Shown piece by piece: positions 18,151-26,534 of a stretch of 42,481 nucleotides of DNA. Position numbers and translations under genes: made by a program. The DNA is taken from NCBI GenBank assembly GCA_019244055.1, contig JAFATG010000246.1, forward strand, positions 1 to 42,481. Reading direction: 5' to 3'. The number at the start of each line of letters is the position of its first letter. Positions within the stretch are counted from its first letter, which is position 1. The notes under the pieces were generated by a model that saw nothing but the letters and a program-made list of their open reading frames with translations, was not told the origin of the DNA and did not search any database. Origin of the DNA: Acidobacteriaceae bacterium. GTDB lineage: Bacteria > Acidobacteriota > Terriglobia > Bryobacterales > Bryobacteraceae.

Positions 18151-19461
18151 ATGATCGCGCGTTATACCCGCCCCGAAATGGGAGCGATCTGGAGTGAGCT
18201 TCACAAGTACGAGTGCTGGCTCGAAGTTGAGCTGGCCGCTTCGGAGGTATTGGCGCAACTAGGCCAGGTTCCTCCGGAAGCGGCAGAGGCTCTTCGCAAT
18301 CATGCGGACTTCGATCTCAAGCGAATTGAAGAGATTGAGCGAGAAGTACGCCACGACGTGATTGCCTTCACTACAGCGGTTGCCGAGGCTCTGAAAACGG
18401 AAGGCGCGGCCGAGGAGTCGCGCTGGTTGCATTACGGGCTTACATCGAATGACGTAGTCGATACGGCGCAGGCCTTGCAGATCCGTGATGCTTCCCGGCT
18501 GATTGAAGCCGGTCTGGAATCGCTGTCACATGCGTTGAAAAGACTGGCGCAGGAACATAAGCACACGCTGCAGATCGGGCGCACTCACGGTATCCACGCC
18601 GAGCCCATTACTTTCGGGCTAAAGGCTGCCATCTGGTGGGAAGAAATCGAGCGGCACCGGAAGCGCTTTGCATCAGCCGCAGAAGAAATTCGAGTGGGAA
18701 AGATTTCAGGAGCAGTCGGCACGTTTGCGCACATCGGCCCCGAAGCCGAGGAGATGATTTGCTCGCGTCTCGGGTTGAAGGCTGCCCCGGTGACTTCGCA
18801 AGTGCTCTCCCGCGATCTGCATGCCCACTATGTAGCGAGTCTGGCGGGCATTGCCTCGAGCCTCGATAAGATCGCGCTCGAAATTCGTCATCTGCAGAGA
18901 ACGGAGGTCCGCGAAGCGGAAGAGCCCTTCGCGACGGGCCAGAAAGGTTCGTCCGCAATGCCGCATAAAAGAAACCCGATTACCAGTGAACAGATTAGCG
19001 GGCTGGCCCGGGTGGTCCGCGCGAACGCTCAAGCCGCCTTTGAGAATGTTGCGCTGTGGCACGAGCGCGACATCTCACATTCATCCGTCGAGCGTGTGAT
19101 TCTACCGGATTCCACTATCCTGATCGACTACCTTTTGGCGAAAACTACCTGGCTCATCTGCGGATTGCGGGTGAATACGGCGAGAATGAGGCGGAATGCC
19201 GAATCCACTAAGGGGCTGATTTTTTCAGGACGGCTACTGCTCGACCTGACCGCTGCGGGCATGCTCCGGGAGGATGCTTATCGCTTGGTCCAACAGGAAG
19301 CGATGGAAGCCTGGGAGAACGAAGGAGATTTTCGGGCTCGCGTGGAAGCGGATTCCCGTATCCAGCGTTTCTTGACTAAAGAGCAGTTGGACAACGTGTT
19401 CTCATTAGAGCGGCAACTCGGGAATGTCGACCGCATTTTCCACAGGGTTTTTGGTACTTAG
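18151..19461 (+). CDS. purB: Adenylosuccinate lyase
   Basis: This 436-residue enzyme of the fumarase/aspartase superfamily acts twice in purine synthesis, releasing fumarate from SAICAR and from adenylosuccinate. The N-terminus MIARYTRPEMGAIWSELHKY is characteristic. Also visible are VRHDVIAFTTAV, HYGLTSNDVVDTAQAL, GRTHGIHAEPITFGLK with the catalytic His region, and the signature GSSAMPHKRNPITSEQISGL. The length and end are normal. It lies 37 bases downstream of the MBL-fold gene and probably shares its transcript. Together with purS this puts two purine genes in a non-contiguous, divergent arrangement. Confidence 0.98.
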   Translation: MIARYTRPEMGAIWSELHKYECWLEVELAASEVLAQLGQVPPEAAEALRNHADFDLKRIEEIEREVRHDVIAFTTAVAEALKTEGAAEESRWLHYGLTSNDVVDTAQALQIRDASRLIEAGLESLSHALKRLAQEHKHTLQIGRTHGIHAEPITFGLKAAIWWEEIERHRKRFASAAEEIRVGKISGAVGTFAHIGPEAEEMICSRLGLKAAPVTSQVLSRDLHAHYVASLAGIASSLDKIALEIRHLQRTEVREAEEPFATGQKGSSAMPHKRNPITSEQISGLARVVRANAQAAFENVALWHERDISHSSVERVILPDSTILIDYLLAKTTWLICGLRVNTARMRRNAESTKGLIFSGRLLLDLTAAGMLREDAYRLVQQEAMEAWENEGDFRARVEADSRIQRFLTKEQLDNVFSLERQLGNVDRIFHRVFGT

Positions 19462-19575
19462 CTTTCTTGAGTAGTGAAAATTTGGTCTGGGGATTTTTGC
19501 ACTTTTCGTTTAAACTAATCCTGCCAAAGCTCTCGGAGACTAAGCCGATGGCAGTTGTCAGCTGTGCGACAGAAT

Positions 19576-20004
19576 ATGCGAGCGCCACATTCGGGGAAAC
19601 CACCAAGCAGGGAACTGGAACTAGCCCGTGTGCTCCTGGTAGACGATGACCTGACTTCCCGGTTGACGCTCAAGGCAGTGCTGGAAGCCGGCGGCTATAA
19701 CGTTGATTCTGCCGCTTCTGCGGCTGAAGCCGTCGGGAAACTGGATGAGCGGCAATACGAACTCGTCCTGAGCGACTTGCAAATGGAGTCGCCGGAAGCC
19801 GGGTTGAAAGTAATTGCCCACGCCCGGCTGATGGACTATAAGCCTGCGACTGCAATCCTGACCACATATCACAATAGACAGCCAGGCGCGAAGCCGCCCG
19901 TACTGATAAAGCCAGAAGATTTACCAGGTCTGCTGAGCAAAGTTGCTGATCTGATCAGCCAGCGTGCTGCCCGAATTGTGCACCGCCAGCTACGGCAACC
20001 GTAG
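19576..20004 (+). CDS. Single-domain response regulator (receiver only)
   Basis: From the ATG at 19576 this is a 142-residue protein made of one receiver domain. The acidic pair and phospho-acceptor are present (VLLVDDD at 19-25, Asp67 in LSDLQM), along with Thr96/97 (AILTTYH) and Lys112 (VLIKPED). A Thr-Ser follows the acidic cluster, a common receiver feature. There is no output domain, so it probably works by protein contact or as a phosphate shuttle. An earlier TTG at 19555 is possible. No histidine kinase is adjacent. The end of the gene nearly meets the aminopeptidase gene. Confidence 0.85.
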   Translation: MRAPHSGKPPSRELELARVLLVDDDLTSRLTLKAVLEAGGYNVDSAASAAEAVGKLDERQYELVLSDLQMESPEAGLKVIAHARLMDYKPATAILTTYHNRQPGAKPPVLIKPEDLPGLLSKVADLISQRAARIVHRQLRQP

Positions 20005-20020
20005 AGACCTCTATCGCAGT

Positions 20021-22699
20021 GTGAAGCGTCTTCCGGTCCTGGTTGAGGTAGCTGTCGCGCTTTTTGTCTTCCGCTCCTACGGCGACCCTACCGCTCCCAC
20101 CCTGCGTCTGCCCGATACCGTCCGGCCGCTGCGCTATTCGGCTTCTTTGCAACTCACCCCAGGCCAGGACCGATTCTCGGGAACAATCCGCATCGATTTA
20201 GACGTCCGGCAGCCCACATCGACGGTCTGGCTAAATGCCAAGGCGCTGCAATTTGAAAGCGGAAGTATTTCGCACGGCGGTTCGCGGATCGGTGTTCAGT
20301 TCGAATCGGTCCCGAAGGATTTTCTGGCTGTCAAAACCCCTGAGCCTCTCGCCGCCGGAAAGGTGCAACTCGAAATCAAGTATACCGGTGAAGTCAGCCG
20401 CACGCTCACGGATGGCGCCTTCCAACAGCAGCAGGGAAAAGATTGGTATATCTTCACGAAATTCGAGCCGGTGACCGCGCGGCGGGTGTTTCCGTGCTTC
20501 GATGAGCCATCATTCAAAGTTCCGTGGACCCTGACGCTCACTTTTCCGAAAGATTTGAAGGCTTTCTCGAATACAGAGGAAGCCTCCGAACAATCGCGTG
20601 CTGGGGACATGAAAGCTGTCACCTTCGGGGAGACAAAACCGCTGCCCTCCTACCTGATCGCGTTCGGCATCGGCCAGTTTGACGTGGTTCCGACCGCGCC
20701 GATCGGCAAGAATCATCGATCCGGAAGAATCATCGTTCCGCGCGGGCGGGCATCGGAGGCGGCGTATGCGGCTTCTATCACGCCGAAGCTCGTGGAGTTG
20801 CTCGAAAACTACTTTGGAACGGTCTACCCTTACGAGAAGCTCGACCAGATCGTTGTTCCACTCACGACCGCCTGGGGAGCCATGGAGAACGCGGGGCTGA
20901 TCGCCTATGGCGATTTCCTACTCTCCCCGCCGCAGCAGGATACCGAACTTCGCAAACGGAACCGCGCCGCAACCATGGAGCACGAAATGTCCCATCAGTG
21001 GTTTGGTGATCTGGTCACGACTGCTTGGTGGGACGACATCTGGCTGAACGAAGCATTCGCCAGTTGGCTGGAGAGCAAGCTGTTAAACGAATGGAAGCCC
21101 GAGTGGAATATCAAGGCCGATTCGGCCCGGTTTGATGGCATTATGCGCGCCGACAGCCTGACCACCGCCCGCAAGATTCGCCAGCCCATCGAAGCGCCCG
21201 GCGACATTGCGAACGCCTTCGATGGAATCACCTACGGCAAGGGCGAAGCGGTAATCGGGATGTTCGAAAATTACATCGGCGCACAGGCTTTTCAAAGCGC
21301 CGTGCGTTTGTACCTGCGGCAGCATGCATGGGGGAATGCGACCGCCGCGGATCTGCTGAGCGCAATCGATCAGGTCTCGCCAGAGCACCATGCGGGCGCA
21401 GCGTTTGCGAGCTTTCTGAATCAAGTCGGATTTCCGCTTATCTCGGTCGAACAGGGATGTGCGCTCGATAATCCGGGTCCTCCTGTACTTCACCTTTCCC
21501 AAAAGCGTTTTTTGCCGGTCGGCTCTCCCGGGAGGACAGATCAGCTCTGGCAAGTTCCCGTATGCGCGGTTTGGAGCGATGGCAGCGGCCTAGGCCTACA
21601 CCGCGAATGCCATCTCCTGTCGAAGGCTTCTGATGCTTTTCATTTGCAAGCGCCGAAAGGTTGTCCGGTGTGGCTCTCTGCCGATGCGAATGCGACCGGC
21701 TACTATGCTTGGACCTTCGTTCTCGGTGAGGCGGACCTTGCGGACACCTTAGTTGCCAAGGGTGTGCCTGAAATGAAGGCCGAGGAGAGCGCCGCTCTGT
21801 TGCGGAACATCGAACTGATGTTTTCCTCCGGATTGGGAAATTTGGGGCAGGATCTGGCATTTGCGGATCGCTTCGCTCATGGTTCCGATCCCGGCTTGAT
21901 GCGCCAGTCGGCAATGATGGTGTCGAATGTGAGCCGCTTCGTGCCGCAGAACCTTCGCGAGAGGTATGCTGCATGGATTCGCGCGCTTTACCAGAGTCGC
22001 GCGTTGGAATTGGGCTGGTATCCAAAGCCCGGAGAATCGCAGGAAATTCGGCTACTCCGGATGCAGATTGTTCCGTTAGTGGCGACGCGGGGCGAACATG
22101 GCGGATTGCAGACGCAGGCTGAAAAGCTGGCACGCCGATGGTTGGCTGACCGGACGGCGCTTGATCCCGACATGGTCGAGCCGGTACTCGGCGCTGCTGC
22201 CTGGAATGGAAATCGCGCCTACTTCGACGAGCTGGTCGCCGCGGTGAAGCAGACCAAGATAAGGCGCGAGCGCCTTTGGATGCTGCAATCGCTTCCGGAT
22301 TTTCGCGCCCCAGCCTTGGCGCGAGCTTCGCTCGACCTGTTCTTTGAAAGCGGGATCGATCCGCGGGAGATGCAATACAACCTCTTAGATGCCAATGAGC
22401 AGACGCGGCAAATCGTGTGGGATTTTGTCCGGCAAAGCTTCGACCGGCTCAACCAGATCTTACCCGGCGCACGCGGCATCCCCTTCGGCGCGCTACTGCC
22501 GCTTTCCGCGTCGGGATTCTGCGACGCAAGTCATCAGGAGCAGCTCTCGACGTTCTTCCAGCCTCGCTTAGCGACCTTACCCGGCGGCGCGCGGAACTTG
22601 GCCAACGCCCTCGAAGACGTTCGGCTCTGCGCCGCGCGCGCGGAGGTCATCCAGCCTGCGGTATCAAGCTTCCTGCAAAGGGTCGAAGTTCCCAAGTGA
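20021..22699 (+). CDS. M1-family aminopeptidase, probably exported
   Basis: This zinc metallopeptidase removes N-terminal residues from peptides. From the GTG at 20021 the protein has 892 residues and opens with a basic, hydrophobic stretch (KRLPVLVEVAVALFVF) that could be a signal peptide. The frame is open back to 19964, but that start would overlap the receiver gene by 41 bases. The exopeptidase motif GAMEN is at 286-290. The zinc site is His321, Glu322 and His325 (HEMSHQWFGD), with Glu344 (WLNEAFASW). The C-terminal helical domain is long and includes an ERAP1-like region. An S9 peptidase follows 85 bases downstream on the same strand, so the two may work together on scavenged peptides. 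Confidence 0.95.
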   Translation: MKRLPVLVEVAVALFVFRSYGDPTAPTLRLPDTVRPLRYSASLQLTPGQDRFSGTIRIDLDVRQPTSTVWLNAKALQFESGSISHGGSRIGVQFESVPKDFLAVKTPEPLAAGKVQLEIKYTGEVSRTLTDGAFQQQQGKDWYIFTKFEPVTARRVFPCFDEPSFKVPWTLTLTFPKDLKAFSNTEEASEQSRAGDMKAVTFGETKPLPSYLIAFGIGQFDVVPTAPIGKNHRSGRIIVPRGRASEAAYAASITPKLVELLENYFGTVYPYEKLDQIVVPLTTAWGAMENAGLIAYGDFLLSPPQQDTELRKRNRAATMEHEMSHQWFGDLVTTAWWDDIWLNEAFASWLESKLLNEWKPEWNIKADSARFDGIMRADSLTTARKIRQPIEAPGDIANAFDGITYGKGEAVIGMFENYIGAQAFQSAVRLYLRQHAWGNATAADLLSAIDQVSPEHHAGAAFASFLNQVGFPLISVEQGCALDNPGPPVLHLSQKRFLPVGSPGRTDQLWQVPVCAVWSDGSGLGLHRECHLLSKASDAFHLQAPKGCPVWLSADANATGYYAWTFVLGEADLADTLVAKGVPEMKAEESAALLRNIELMFSSGLGNLGQDLAFADRFAHGSDPGLMRQSAMMVSNVSRFVPQNLRERYAAWIRALYQSRALELGWYPKPGESQEIRLLRMQIVPLVATRGEHGGLQTQAEKLARRWLADRTALDPDMVEPVLGAAAWNGNRAYFDELVAAVKQTKIRRERLWMLQSLPDFRAPALARASLDLFFESGIDPREMQYNLLDANEQTRQIVWDFVRQSFDRLNQILPGARGIPFGALLPLSASGFCDASHQEQLSTFFQPRLATLPGGARNLANALEDVRLCAARAEVIQPAVSSFLQRVEVPK

Positions 22700-22784
22700 G
22701 CGTGCTGCCATTCTCGAAATTTGAGTTTCAATCACTTCCTGCTGGGAATGCAGATTTGCGTTACTGTGTAGCGGAGGAGATTTC

Positions 22785-24794
22785 ATGAAGAAACGCCAGC
22801 ATATCCTGTTCCCCTTAGTCCTCTCGATTTGCGTTCTTCTCGCCGCGCAAGGCGTGCCGAAAGAGGCAGTAATAGGGCCGCCAGACTCGCTGGTAACGGA
22901 CGGGATTCCGAAGCTTCCAGCCTCCTTGGTAGAGAAGGCCGGGCGTTATAACGAAAACCGTACGGCCTTTCCCGCAGATTGGCATCCCGTGCGAAGGGAG
23001 ATGCTGATCGGTACGAGATTTGGCAATACGTACCAGGCGCACCTCGTCAAGATGCCCGGCGGCGCGCGCCAGCAGCTCACGTTCTTTCCGGAACCCGTAT
23101 ATGGCGGAGCATTCCATCCCAACGGAGGCGATTACATCGTCTTTTCCAAGGATGTCGGGGGCGGCGAATGGTACCAGCTCTTCCGTTATGATCTTGCGAC
23201 CGGCGAAAGCAGCCTGCTCACAGACGGGAAGTCACGGAACGTGCTGGGTCCATGGTCTACGGCCGGGGACCGGATTGCATACACGTCAACCCGGCGAACA
23301 GGTCAGGACACTGATTTGTGGGTGATAAATCCGGCTGACCCAAAAACGGATCATTTGCTGGTGCAGGTTTCGGGCGGCGGATGGGAGCCACAGGATTGGT
23401 CTCCCGATGACAAGAAGATCCTGGTGCTCGAGGGCATTTCCGTCAACGAGAGCTATCTCTGGGTGGTGGATGCCGCAACTGGCGAAAAAACCGCCTTAAC
23501 CCCACGCAACAAAGGCGAACAGATCGCCTACGGTAACGCACGGTTCAGCAAGGATGGCAAGGGAATCTATATCATAACCGATCGGGGATCTGAATTTCAG
23601 CGCCTCGTGTATCTGGATCTCGCGAGCAAGCAGATGAAACCCCTTACACACAAGATCCCATGGGATGTGGACGAATTCGCGCTCGCCTGGGATGGCAAGA
23701 AGATCGCGCTGGTCACGAATGAGGATGGACTTAGCGCGCTGCACTTATTGGATACGGAAACGGGGCAGGAGTTGCCGGCGCCAAAGCTGCCGGTTGGTGT
23801 AATTGGCGGCCTGTTCTGGCATCGCAATAATCAGGACCTGGCCTTTGGGTTTACATCAGCGCGATCTCCCTATGACTGCTATTCGGTGGACACAACCAAC
23901 GGCAAAGTTGAGCGATGGACCACCAGCGAGACAGCCGTGCATACCGATTCGTTTGCAGAGGCAGAGCTGGTCCACTGGAAGAGTTTCGACGGCAAAACGA
24001 TTTCAGGATTTCTCTATCGCCCGCCCGCGAAATTCACCGGCCGACGGCCGGTCTTAATCGACATTCACGGCGGACCGGAAGGACAGATTCGGCCGGATTT
24101 TCTTGGACGTAGCAACTACTATTTAAACGAGCTGGGAATTGCACTGATTTTTCCGAACGTGCGCGGATCCACCGGCTATGGCAAGACTTTTACTAAGCTC
24201 GATAACGGGTTCCTGCGCGAGAACTCTTACAAAGACGTGAACGCCCTGATCGACTGGATTGGCGCCCAACCGGATCTCGACGCGAATCGCATCACGGTGA
24301 CTGGCGGCAGCTATGGCGGCCACATGACTCTTGCCGTTTCGACTTTCTACAGCGATCGGATCTGCTGCTCGATTGATGTTGTCGGCATGTCTAATCTGGT
24401 GACCTTCCTAGAGCACACGGAGGGCTATCGCCGGGACTTGCGCCGGGTGGAATACGGCGACGAGCGCGATCCGAAGATGCGAGCGTTCTTAGAGAAGATC
24501 GCGCCGATGAACAACGTTGAGAAGATCCGCAAGCCGATGCTGGTGGTAGCCGGCAAGAATGACCCGCGCGTACCGGTGAGCGAATCGGATCAGATCGTCG
24601 CGGCTCTCAAGAAACAGGGAACTCCCGTGTGGTACATGGTCGCGAAAGACGAGGGCCATGGATACCAGAAGAAGTCGAACGGGGACTTCGAATTTTACGC
24701 GGCAATCGCTTTCTTGCAGAAGTACCTGCTCCAGCAGAACGGGAACGAGGACACATCCGCGGGAAGTAGCGCCTCCGGTCCAGGAACCCACTGA
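22785..24794 (+). CDS. S9-family prolyl oligopeptidase-like peptidase, exported
   Basis: This 669-residue serine peptidase starts with a signal peptide (KKRQHILFPLVLSICVLLAA, cleavage probably near AAQG). A seven-bladed propeller with TolB/PD40-like repeats covers about 60-400. An alpha/beta-hydrolase catalytic domain follows, with Ser509 (TGGSYGGHM), Asp593 (AGKNDPRVP) and His625 (DEGHGYQ) as the triad. The HGGPEGQ oxyanion segment is present. The length suits the dipeptidyl or acylaminoacyl peptidase branch of S9. AGGAG lies upstream of the ATG. It follows the M1 aminopeptidase and converges with the minus-strand hydrolase gene, 8 bases between stops. Confidence 0.95.
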   Translation: MKKRQHILFPLVLSICVLLAAQGVPKEAVIGPPDSLVTDGIPKLPASLVEKAGRYNENRTAFPADWHPVRREMLIGTRFGNTYQAHLVKMPGGARQQLTFFPEPVYGGAFHPNGGDYIVFSKDVGGGEWYQLFRYDLATGESSLLTDGKSRNVLGPWSTAGDRIAYTSTRRTGQDTDLWVINPADPKTDHLLVQVSGGGWEPQDWSPDDKKILVLEGISVNESYLWVVDAATGEKTALTPRNKGEQIAYGNARFSKDGKGIYIITDRGSEFQRLVYLDLASKQMKPLTHKIPWDVDEFALAWDGKKIALVTNEDGLSALHLLDTETGQELPAPKLPVGVIGGLFWHRNNQDLAFGFTSARSPYDCYSVDTTNGKVERWTTSETAVHTDSFAEAELVHWKSFDGKTISGFLYRPPAKFTGRRPVLIDIHGGPEGQIRPDFLGRSNYYLNELGIALIFPNVRGSTGYGKTFTKLDNGFLRENSYKDVNALIDWIGAQPDLDANRITVTGGSYGGHMTLAVSTFYSDRICCSIDVVGMSNLVTFLEHTEGYRRDLRRVEYGDERDPKMRAFLEKIAPMNNVEKIRKPMLVVAGKNDPRVPVSESDQIVAALKKQGTPVWYMVAKDEGHGYQKKSNGDFEFYAAIAFLQKYLLQQNGNEDTSAGSSASGPGTH

Positions 24795-24802
24795 TCGATT
24801 CG

Positions 24803-25450
24803 CTACGCGCTCTGTGCAACTTGTCGCTCGCGCCCGATTCGTTCGATTACTTCCTCATACGCTTCGAGCGCGTCGCGAAAGAAGTGATCCGATGCAGAAA
24901 CCCAATCGAGGTGCTTCGGCTCGGGCAACGTCTTAAAGAACGCTTCCAGATCGTGCCGCGGACCAAATACGTCTTGGGTGCTCTGGACGAAATATTTGGG
25001 AACGGTTACCCGATAGACGAACTCCCGCTCGGCAACGCGGGTCGGATAGCCGACTGCAATGACGCGCCGGACGGCTGGTTCCTGCGAAGTCAGGCGAAGC
25101 GCGACGCGGGAGCCAAAGGAAAATCCGCTTGCCAGCAGCGGCAGATCCGGATAACGGGACTGAAGCTCACGCAAGCAGGCACGGGCGTCTTCGGTTTCGC
25201 CGATTCCGAAATCATACTTGCCTTCGCTCAGATTTACGCCGCGGTAGTTAAATCGAAGCACAACGCAACCGCTCTTGCGAAGACCGCGCGCCAGGCGATA
25301 GACAACTTTGTTGTGCATCGTTCCGCCGTGCTGCGGATGCGGATGGCAAACCAGGGCGCTTTCTACCGGCGCTTCGTCCGGCTCCTCGAGCAAGCATTCC
25401 AGGTTACCTGCCGGGCCGCTAAGGAAAAGCGTCTCAATCCGACGCGGCAT
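24803..25450 (-). CDS. Alpha/beta hydrolase (COG2945-like)
   Basis: This 215-residue cytoplasmic hydrolase belongs to the small alpha/beta group seen in COG2945. HPHPQHGGTMHNKVV is its typical oxyanion-loop region, followed by VLRFNYRGVNLSEGKYD, the nucleophile elbow GFSFGS, and a late His in SASDHFF. The substrate is not known; the family is usually annotated as an esterase or acyl hydrolase. Its ATG shares one base with the yajQ stop (TGATG), so it is translationally coupled and is the last gene of the minus-strand run that begins at rpe. Confidence 0.85.
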   Translation of the reverse strand: MPRRIETLFLSGPAGNLECLLEEPDEAPVESALVCHPHPQHGGTMHNKVVYRLARGLRKSGCVVLRFNYRGVNLSEGKYDFGIGETEDARACLRELQSRYPDLPLLASGFSFGSRVALRLTSQEPAVRRVIAVGYPTRVAEREFVYRVTVPKYFVQSTQDVFGPRHDLEAFFKTLPEPKHLDWVSASDHFFRDALEAYEEVIERIGRERQVAQSA

Positions 25451-25950
25451 CAGTTCGTCCGGTAATTCGTGAACTGCATATCGATGCCGAAGTCTTTGCC
25501 TCGTAGCAGGGCGATGACCTGCTGCAGCGTATCGCGATCCTTCCCGCTCACCCGGATCACATCACCCTGAATGCTCGCCTGCACCTTTAACTTGCTGTCC
25601 TTAATCGTCTTCACGATGTCTCTTGCCTTATCGCCTGAAATGCCCTGCTGCAAAGTGATCTCCTGGCGCACGCTGCCATGGGTGGCGGGCGTGATCGTTC
25701 CGTACTGCAGGCCCTTTAAAGGAACATTTCGTTTGACAAGTTTCTGACCGAGGATTTCAGTCACTGCTTTGAGCTTGAATTCGTCCGAACTGGCCAAGAG
25801 GATCTTGTGCTCTTTTTCGTTCAACTCGACCGATGACTTGCTGTCCTTGAGATCGTAACGGGTCTGCACTTCTTTGGACGTCTGCTGGACGGCATTCAGC
25901 ACCTCGTTCAGGTCAATCTTGGAAACGATGTCAAAGGTATTCTCGGGCAT
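25450..25950 (-). CDS. yajQ: YajQ-family nucleotide-binding protein
   Basis: This 166-residue protein has the full YajQ (UPF0234) pattern: FDIVSKIDLNEVLNAVQQTS, TRYDLKDSKSSVELN, and KLKVQASIQGDVIRVSGKDR close to the C-terminus. YajQ proteins bind nucleotides, and some bind cyclic di-GMP and act as effectors. It lies 41 bases downstream of a receiver-protein gene and overlaps the hydrolase gene by one base. Co-transcription with a receiver fits a signalling role but is only suggestive. Confidence 0.95.
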   Translation of the reverse strand: MPENTFDIVSKIDLNEVLNAVQQTSKEVQTRYDLKDSKSSVELNEKEHKILLASSDEFKLKAVTEILGQKLVKRNVPLKGLQYGTITPATHGSVRQEITLQQGISGDKARDIVKTIKDSKLKVQASIQGDVIRVSGKDRDTLQQVIALLRGKDFGIDMQFTNYRTN

Positions 25951-25991
25951 GGATAATCTCCATCGTAGACGCTCGGGCCAGGTTGTTTGGT

Positions 25992-26510
25992 TTACCCGCG
26001 ATGGGATAGCGCCAGCAGAACACGCTCGGTGAGTTCATCGACCAGCGCCGGCATGGCTGTCTCGAGAGCCAGCGTGACGGCTGCGCGAACGGTGTTTCGG
26101 TCCAAGGCTCCGCTGCCATTTACTCCGAGTTCTTTTGGCGCTGCACCGCGCTCGAGCAGTTCCTGAACGGCGCCTAACAGAGCGGAAGCCTCAAACGGCT
26201 TGCGGAGAATTGCGTCGGCCCCTGCGTTTTTAGCGTCCTGCACATTGAACTCGTCAGCGGGCGCGGCCGCGAAGATCACCGGGATATGCCGGTATGCCTC
26301 CTGCGAACGCAGGAAACGAGCAATGTCAAAGGCATTCTTGGTCGGAAGATATACATCCAGGATCAACAAATCCGGGTTTACGTCTGCTAGCCGCCGCAGC
26401 GTGACCGCCCCGTCGGTAACGCTCACCACCTCAATTCCCTGCGTTCGCAGAATCTGTTCTGCGAGCCGAAGGGCCTGTGGACTGTCATCGGCCAGCAGGA
26501 TCCTGCTCAT
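25992..26510 (-). CDS. Response regulator with receiver domain and short helical tail
   Basis: Residues 1-118 form a receiver domain: Asp8 and Asp9 (LLADDS), phospho-acceptor Asp52 (LLILDVYLPTKN) and Lys104 (ILRKPFE). The usual Thr/Ser switch residue after strand four is replaced by Ala (PVIFAAAPA), so signal transmission may differ. The last ~50 residues form a helical tail (TVRAAVTLALETAMPALVDE) with no DNA-binding motif. It lies between bamD (24 bases) and yajQ (41 bases), all on one strand. No partner kinase is adjacent. The output is unknown; a protein-contact role is likely. Confidence 0.9.
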   Translation of the reverse strand: MSRILLADDSPQALRLAEQILRTQGIEVVSVTDGAVTLRRLADVNPDLLILDVYLPTKNAFDIARFLRSQEAYRHIPVIFAAAPADEFNVQDAKNAGADAILRKPFEASALLGAVQELLERGAAPKELGVNGSGALDRNTVRAAVTLALETAMPALVDELTERVLLALSHRG

Positions 26511-26534
26511 CGATTGAAAATCTGCAGCAACGGG

